A stretch of DNA of 64,000 bases, taken from NCBI RefSeq assembly GCF_029784165.1, contig NC_073696.1, positions 241,660,892-241,724,891 on the forward strand. Direction: 5' to 3'. Each line of letters begins with the position of its first letter. The first letter of the stretch is position 1. The translations under genes and the position numbers were made by a program. The DNA is from Wyeomyia smithii (lineage: Eukaryota; Arthropoda; Insecta; Diptera; Culicidae). Of this stretch, positions 59,240 through 64,000 are shown piece after piece. The notes beneath the pieces were generated by a model, which saw only the letters and a program-made list of their open reading frames with translations, was not told the origin of the DNA and made no database searches.

Positions 59240-60555
59240 GATAAATTTTGGGTATGTGGATTGAAATAGTAACGAATTATTTAGAATTTCTGTACCAGGA
59301 TCCAAATTTTATACCATAGTTTTCTTGATCAATATTTTCGATGTCGTTCCTATCATATACTGACAAAACGCTCTGCTAAAACAAATTTTCATTAAATTGC
59401 ATCAGCTTTAAGCTACTAGTGATTTCTTAGTCGACAAAGCATAATCTTGATATTAGCTACTACACCATGCCGCAATCTAGAATGACAAATTAAACTTCCA
59501 GTGTCATAATTTGCTTTTGTTTGAACCCAGTTAATGCACATTAAATAGACACTAAAATAAGCACTATGCTATACTGACATCTGGTATTTTAATTATCACC
59601 AAGAGTACGCGCTGCAGTGGTATTTTAAAGCGGGATCACCACTTTTACTACGAACAGAACAGAAATTTCACAGAAACATGCCGCATAATCGAAAACTTTT
59701 ATATACAAATTTACATGACAAAAAGTAGAGGGATAGAAGTTTTCAAATTTGCAGAAAACAAATTCACAGAGGGGTCTCGCCCACGTTTAAAAGATATAGC
59801 AAAACCAGTATGTCTATGACACTCCCAGTACGCTCCAATTGAATAATTTTGAGGCGCTAAAAAGGGTCATTCGTATGTCATAACTGTGACTCCGGTAAGT
59901 TAAATATATCATTACTTTCGGATTGAAATTTGTCGATGACACGAGCTGGTTCTAGTTCTCTAATTAGTTCTTCACATATATTACAATAAACATTCGATAC
60001 CAGCCTATGCATAACCAACTGTTAGCAGTAACCAAACGGCTGAACTAACATGTTTGGTCATGTTCAGCAGTATCACCAGACATGCCTGTATGACAGTGCT
60101 TCCCTGTGCTTGGTCCGTGCACTATGGAAGGCTGTGGTATATATTTTAAATCACCGCCTGCTGCGTTGCGACCTGCCACAACTCTGTTTGCTGCTGGTTG
60201 ATCCAATATCTAGTGAATCATCTTGTAACAGAGATCGAATAGACAATGAAGCCAGAATTTCTGCACTAGAATCTGACATCTGCTTTGATCGATTTTTTTT
60301 TAACTTGATCTTTTGCTATCATAAGTTGAAAATGACCAATAGTCATCGATTGAACGGATTTCTCCTTAGATCTACGGATTTGTTTCACATCTTCTACGGA
60401 TCCGCAGGTGAAATCTACGGATTTTTGAAAATATCTGCGGAAATCTACGGATTTTTTCAGTTTGCAATTCCGGAATGAAGTCATCTAATAAATTTGAAGA
60501 GTGTTCTCCCACGATTCATTTGAAAAATATTGCTTTTAGTGGTAATAAAATTAGA
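59240..60555. other. No gene recognised
   Basis: An ATG-started frame of 142 codons at 60050-60478 is the longest here, but it matches nothing I know. Its 3' part contains four or five copies of TCTACGGAT/ATCTACGGATTT, which indicates repeat-derived sequence. Confidence 0.3.
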
Positions 60556-60557
60556 TA

Positions 60558-60645
60558 GGGTAGCGAACGGTTCCGGCAGGTTTTCTGCAGCAATCTTATA
60601 CAGAAACCTGCCGAAGAAAACCAATGCCGGAGTCGTTCGCCACCC
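60558..60645. mobile_element. 88-bp MITE related to family 1
   Basis: The ends GGGTAGCGAACGG and, inverted, GGGTGGCGAACGA are followed by TCCGGCA in both arms, and the whole element folds into a hairpin. TA stands on both sides. The terminal sequence is close to that of 5337-5831. Confidence 0.8.
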
Positions 60646-60904
60646 TATTTCTTTCTAAACCAATTCTAAAATTTCATTTGAAATTCTACCAAAAAAGAAA
60701 TCCGTAGAATTTTCGTATTTACACTACATATCTCTGGCATCTCTGTCTGGCATCACTCCTATCAAACTCTTAGAAGTTTAAGGGTGTTATGGTCGAAAAT
60801 TGATCAGATAAAAATTTATGTGAATCGATCTTTTTTATCAAAAAATTAAATCATATTTCTTTGTCAAGTTCCATTCGTACAGAATAAAGGAAATATATTG
60901 ACTC

Positions 60905-61718
60905 AAGCTTACTTTTCATCGAATGTGAATCGCCGGATTTTTCCCGTGACTCCTTTAAACAAGTTTTGTACAGTCTTCTTGGTCAGTTTGTACGCCACAG
61001 AAAACAAGTGAGCCTTGAGCTGTATCTCATTGACAACTGTCTATCCTGTCTTCTTGAGGTTCCGTTTGACGATATCCCAGTATTTTTCTATAAAGCGGAT
61101 CTCTTGTGTGTTTGCCCTTTGGCACCACCTGGACCTTGATCGCTCCAGGACCTTTTTTCCGTAATGGCAAGATGCCAAATGCGGTCAAAACAGAACGGAA
61201 CAACTGTGTTGCTTGAGGAGAGGTAACCGACGTTTTTTCAGGTACTTCTGCACATAAATTTCCTTTCGCGCTTAAAATGTTGTTCTAAAAACCACAGAAA
61301 CAGACTGCCTGCCACACGAGATATTTCTTTGCAAACCTCGACAGCTTAATGGGTTTGGAAAACTTTGCCACCTCTCCTCTTCCAGTTGCCGTATAATATT
61401 CCTGTCCAGCATCCGTACCACGCAATCAAACTTCGTCAGCATCTTCACCTACAATTTTAGTGGTCGTTCTCTGGCCGACTTGTTTTGCTTATCGTCACGA
61501 TTTGGAGACAACACCTTTTTGTATGTCCGGCACATTTTTTAGCTCAATTCATTGTTGTAGATGACAATCCCAGCTGGCTTGCGTAATCACGGACGGAAAA
61601 CTCGGACAATCGTTCTCCAAACACTTTTATTGCATTGGTGACGGTTGATTTGGCCACGTTCAATAATTTTGCCAACTTGACGCGCGAGAAGTTCGGGTTT
61701 TCGCGATGCGCGAGTAAA
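60905..61718 (-). pseudogene. mariner-type transposase relic (mosquito ITm group)
   Basis: The minus strand, read from 61718, shows AKLLNVAKSTVTNAIKVFGE, then SVRDYASQLGLSSTTMN (DNA-binding part), then EYYTATGRGEVAKFSKPIKL, then FAKKYLVWQAVCFCGF and, in another frame, RKILGYRQTEPQED-like sequence corresponding to the EKYW.IVKRNLKK block. It ends LTKKTVQNLFKGVTGKIRRF. The block around the first catalytic aspartate (DDE.Y region) is deleted and at least four frameshifts or stops occur. These blocks belong to the D,D37E-type transposases of mosquitoes, recognised from memory. The relic at 40290-40750 is the N terminus of a similar protein on the other strand. Confidence 0.75.
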
Positions 61719-61753
61719 TTTCAAAATCAAACATAAGGTATGATACTATACAT

Positions 61754-62401
61754 CAGTTACGGAGCCAGAAATTCCGTTCGGAGAAGGAGAGGGGAGGTTC
61801 TGCTATCATTAGCGAAGCCGCTTACCGTGCAACGCACGTGCTGTTTAAATTAACCGCTGCTCCGTTTTGTCTCTTTCGAAAAAATGTTCCCATGCAAAAT
61901 TGCATCTCAATCGTCGTGCATTCTGTTGTATAGTCTGAAATAGAATATTTTTTCGACATTCCTTCGCCAGAATACAAGTGCTGATAATAGACAACCCGGG
62001 GTGGCATTGTGCAGCTCGATTCGAACGATTTCTGCTATTGTCGAGCACGTCACATATTGCCAGTTTTGCCATAAGCTCAAAAAAAAACTGTCATTGTCAT
62101 TCGTCCTTCAGCTCATCTAACCCGCAAAGTCGAAAAAAATACGAAAAACGAAACATGACGCCCACCAGCGACCATTTACTTTTGTTCGAGCTACTCGAAA
62201 CGAAATGCCCAATGTAACCCCCGTTTTCCCCGGGAGAAACAACGACGAGCGCATGGCAGGGCAATGAGTAGGTATAACAGAAAGGAATAGCGATGATTTG
62301 TTTTTCGAAGCCAAGAAATAAAAAACTATAAAAGGACAGGCGGAATATTTAGAAAAGAACACCCTATCGAGCCCCAACCTCCCCTCTTGGCTACGCCACT
62401 G
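61754..62401. mobile_element. Non-autonomous hAT-like element, 8-bp TSD
   Basis: The right end, inverted, is CAGTGGCGTAGCCA; the left end is CAGTTACGGAGCCA. CTATACAT (61746-61753) and CTATACAC (62402-62409) flank it, an 8-bp duplication with one difference, typical of hAT. Subterminal GGGGAGGTT occurs in both arms. No transposase in the 648 bp. Confidence 0.75.
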
Positions 62402-62409
62402 CTATACAC

Positions 62410-62767
62410 ACACATCTTTAAAACGAGAGGTGTTCAGGTTTATGAATAATGAAAATAATACGGCATATTTGCCGGCTTCTGGGTATCACTCTGCGTATGC
62501 AAATACTGATATTTGAGCGCTCTCTAAGTCGCCGTCTATTGATCAAAAATGGTGTTCGGGGCGTAATTCCTTTTGGGAATATTAATATTGATAAGAAGGT
62601 TTGATTATTTTCTTTACTTTTTCGTAACTTTTCAAAAACGGAAGTCAACATCGTCGCATCTTACCAGTCAAGCAGTGTAGACGTTTTCTAAAGTGTCGAG
62701 TGCGATATAATAAAAATTGCCGGTCTTTTGGACTGTGCCCATACATATACCAACAAACACAAAAACA
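62410..62767 (+). other. Likely 5' untranslated region of the LINE
   Basis: This stretch precedes the LINE ORF1 and has no other feature. The exact 5' end of the element cannot be fixed from one copy. Confidence 0.35.
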
Positions 62768-63565
62768 ATGGCAGCAACGCCATACCACTTAACCTCAAAC
62801 GGACCACGTGCTAACACGTTTGTCGTGGATCTATCAAATGTGCCACAAAGAAAGATTACCATGGATTTGATAGTTAAATTCATCGATGAGAAGCTGGAAA
62901 TTCCGTTCTCCAATATCATCGCCCTGCAACATAACACAGGAAAGACCATGGTGTTCATCGAGTGTCAGACAGAAGAACTTGCTATCAGAGCGGTCGACAA
63001 GAACAATGGCAAACATGAATTATTAATCGATAACCTAAAATATATTATCAATGTTCTTATGGAGGACGGTGCAACGACCATACGAGTACACGACATTTCA
63101 CCACAAACGTACAACGGAGAGATAAAAAACGCGTTGATGAAGTATGGAAAGGTTCTTTGGCTTAAGGAGGAAGTATGGTCGGAGCCCACCGTTTTGAAAG
63201 GGATCAAGAGCGGAGTTCGTTCAGTTCGCATAAAGATGCATACAGCTGTGCCATCATATATTAATGTGAATGGACAGGTCACTCTAGTAACCTATAAACA
63301 CCAACAGCAAACTTGCCGGCATTGCAGCAAGCCGGTTCACTGGGGACGTAAATGCGTCGAGGCTAGCTATATGGAACAACAACTACAAGGAGGAAACATC
63401 AGCGACCGATTGAAGGCTTCGGGGGTAGACTATGCAGGAGTATTAAAACAAAACCTCATAGAACATGAAAAACATGCGGGAAGTCAAAAGGTAGGTGTAA
63501 ATTTCACAAACCTAAACGAGTTCAAGGCCAAAATGTCTCTACTACACAGAACACAACACAATTGA
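62768..63565 (+). CDS. LINE ORF1 protein (nucleic-acid-binding, Gag-like)
   Basis: ORF1 proteins bind the element's own RNA and help to bring it to the nucleus. The frame is 265 codons from ATG at 62768 to TGA at 63563-63565. The first two thirds carry repeated beta/alpha-like stretches suggestive of RNA-recognition-type folds (not proved). A CCHC zinc knuckle is clear: CRHCSKPVHWGRKC, spacing C-x2-C-x4-H-x4-C, near residue 183. The upstream continuation of the frame lacks an ATG. The end of this frame is odd: a second open frame, shifted by one base, continues from the same place to 63846 and ends in a basic tail. ORF1 may really extend to 63846 with a one-base mutation here. Clade not assigned. 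Confidence 0.8.
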   Translation: MAATPYHLTSNGPRANTFVVDLSNVPQRKITMDLIVKFIDEKLEIPFSNIIALQHNTGKTMVFIECQTEELAIRAVDKNNGKHELLIDNLKYIINVLMEDGATTIRVHDISPQTYNGEIKNALMKYGKVLWLKEEVWSEPTVLKGIKSGVRSVRIKMHTAVPSYINVNGQVTLVTYKHQQQTCRHCSKPVHWGRKCVEASYMEQQLQGGNISDRLKASGVDYAGVLKQNLIEHEKHAGSQKVGVNFTNLNEFKAKMSLLHRTQHN

Positions 63566-63846
63566 ACTCTAACACAGCTAGTATTCAAGCGTTACCAGAA
63601 AACACTTTTACACACACACAGGCAGGCTCGTCAAAATCGAACATGTTTACAAAAGTATTCAATATAATTCACAACAGGCAAACTTCGCGAAATAATAATG
63701 AAAATCAAGATGATATTCTGTGTCAGGAAACTTCTGATAACAATATGTATGAATGTTTAGAAACAGATGAGAACATGGCAACTTCTGATCCAGGATCGCC
63801 GCCAGTAAAACAAAAGCGCAGAAATCGTAAAAAAATAATAAAATAA
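63541..63846 (+). pseudogene. Probable shifted C-terminal part of LINE ORF1
   Basis: This frame is open in the -1 register relative to ORF1 and overlaps its last codons; it has no ATG near its start. It is rich in N, S, T and Q, then acidic (CLETDENMATSDPG), and ends with a basic cluster KQKRRNRKKIIK before TAA. Such a low-complexity linker and basic tail fit the C terminus of an ORF1 protein. It is either the continuation of ORF1 after a one-base indel or, less likely, made by ribosomal frameshifting. Confidence 0.55.
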
Positions 63847-64000
63847 ATGGATTTCTTGTCATACAATATTGGTTCAATCAATTTGAATGGTACTTCTAAC
63901 GAAAATAAAATCAATGCTTTAAGATCATTTATATATTTAATGGAGTTTGACATAGTCATGCTTCAAGAAGTTTGTGAAAATGTTGTTATCAATGGGTTTG
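63847..64000 (+). CDS. LINE ORF2, endonuclease N terminus (partial)
   Basis: The ATG follows the TAA of the previous frame without any gap and in the same register. The 51 codons in the window begin MDFLSYNIGSINLNG and include FDIVMLQEVCENV, the first two motifs of apurinic-type (APE-like) endonucleases, with the metal-binding asparagine and the catalytic QE pair. This enzyme nicks target DNA to prime reverse transcription. No stop occurs before the window ends, so the copy may still be long; RT is expected beyond the window. Confidence 0.85.
   Translation, partial: MDFLSYNIGSINLNGTSNENKINALRSFIYLMEFDIVMLQEVCENVVINGF

Noticed and set aside
60050..60478. 142-codon frame starting with ATG
   Set aside because: The 3' half is formed by repeats of TCTACGGAT and an opposing frame is equally open; not recognisable as a gene.

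Overview
This window looks like repeat-dense, AT-rich nuclear DNA from an insect, most likely a culicine mosquito (Aedes-type). The reasons are an insect odorant-receptor (Or) gene with 52-61 bp introns, relics of mosquito-type LINEs (Jockey/Juan-like, LOA/I-like with RNase H, CR1-like, RTE-like), mariner-type transposase relics, tRNA-derived SINEs, Helitron-like elements ending in CTAG, and many small inverted-repeat elements. There is no sign of operons, CRISPR arrays or bacterial gene organisation. I see no intact host protein-coding gene. Species and family assignments are from memory of these families; no search was run.

Layout. 0-3.3 kb: an RT fragment, an inverted-repeat unit and a Jockey-like RT tail on the minus strand. 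5.3-8.2 kb: a TA-flanked MITE, a T-rich degenerate tract and a foldback. 8.2-14.2 kb: a Helitron-like composite containing a 2.4 kb inverted repeat, with a TAA-flanked MITE and a long hairpin in its loop. 14.5-18.6 kb: SINE fragment, small MITE, second T-rich tract (with a good TATA+Inr core promoter), a 0.6 kb MITE and an 8-bp minisatellite. 18.6-22.9 kb: low-repeat sequence, no gene recognised. 22.9-25.5 kb: SINE, then a Helitron-like element built of tandem repeats and carrying a second SINE. 27.0-28.0 kb: a 1.06 kb TIR element. 28-37 kb: mostly unique sequence with a small foldback. 37.1-38.3 kb: GT microsatellite and repeat units. 38.5-42.8 kb: a nested cassette in which a TTAA-type MITE and a CGGCCG-array element both interrupt one mariner transposase relic. 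43.6-46.4 kb: a decayed minus-strand LOA/I-like LINE. 47.0-50.0 kb: a 3 kb inverted-repeat element with another element inside. 50.4-54.7 kb: SINE and low-repeat sequence. 54.7-55.3 kb: a CR1-like RT tail. 55.6-57.0 kb: the Or gene. 58.2-62.4 kb: MITEs, a mariner relic on the minus strand and a non-autonomous hAT element with an 8-bp target duplication. 62.4 kb to the end: the 5' part of a LINE that runs out of the window.

The host locus of greatest interest is the Or gene at 55626-57010. Five exons can be laid out with canonical splice sites, but the exon 1/2 junction and exon 4 are each out of frame, and an 11-G run adds four residues near the C terminus. It is therefore either a young pseudogene or an allele with assembly indels. 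Most of the rest is a stratigraphy of mobile elements, where nested insertions give relative ages.
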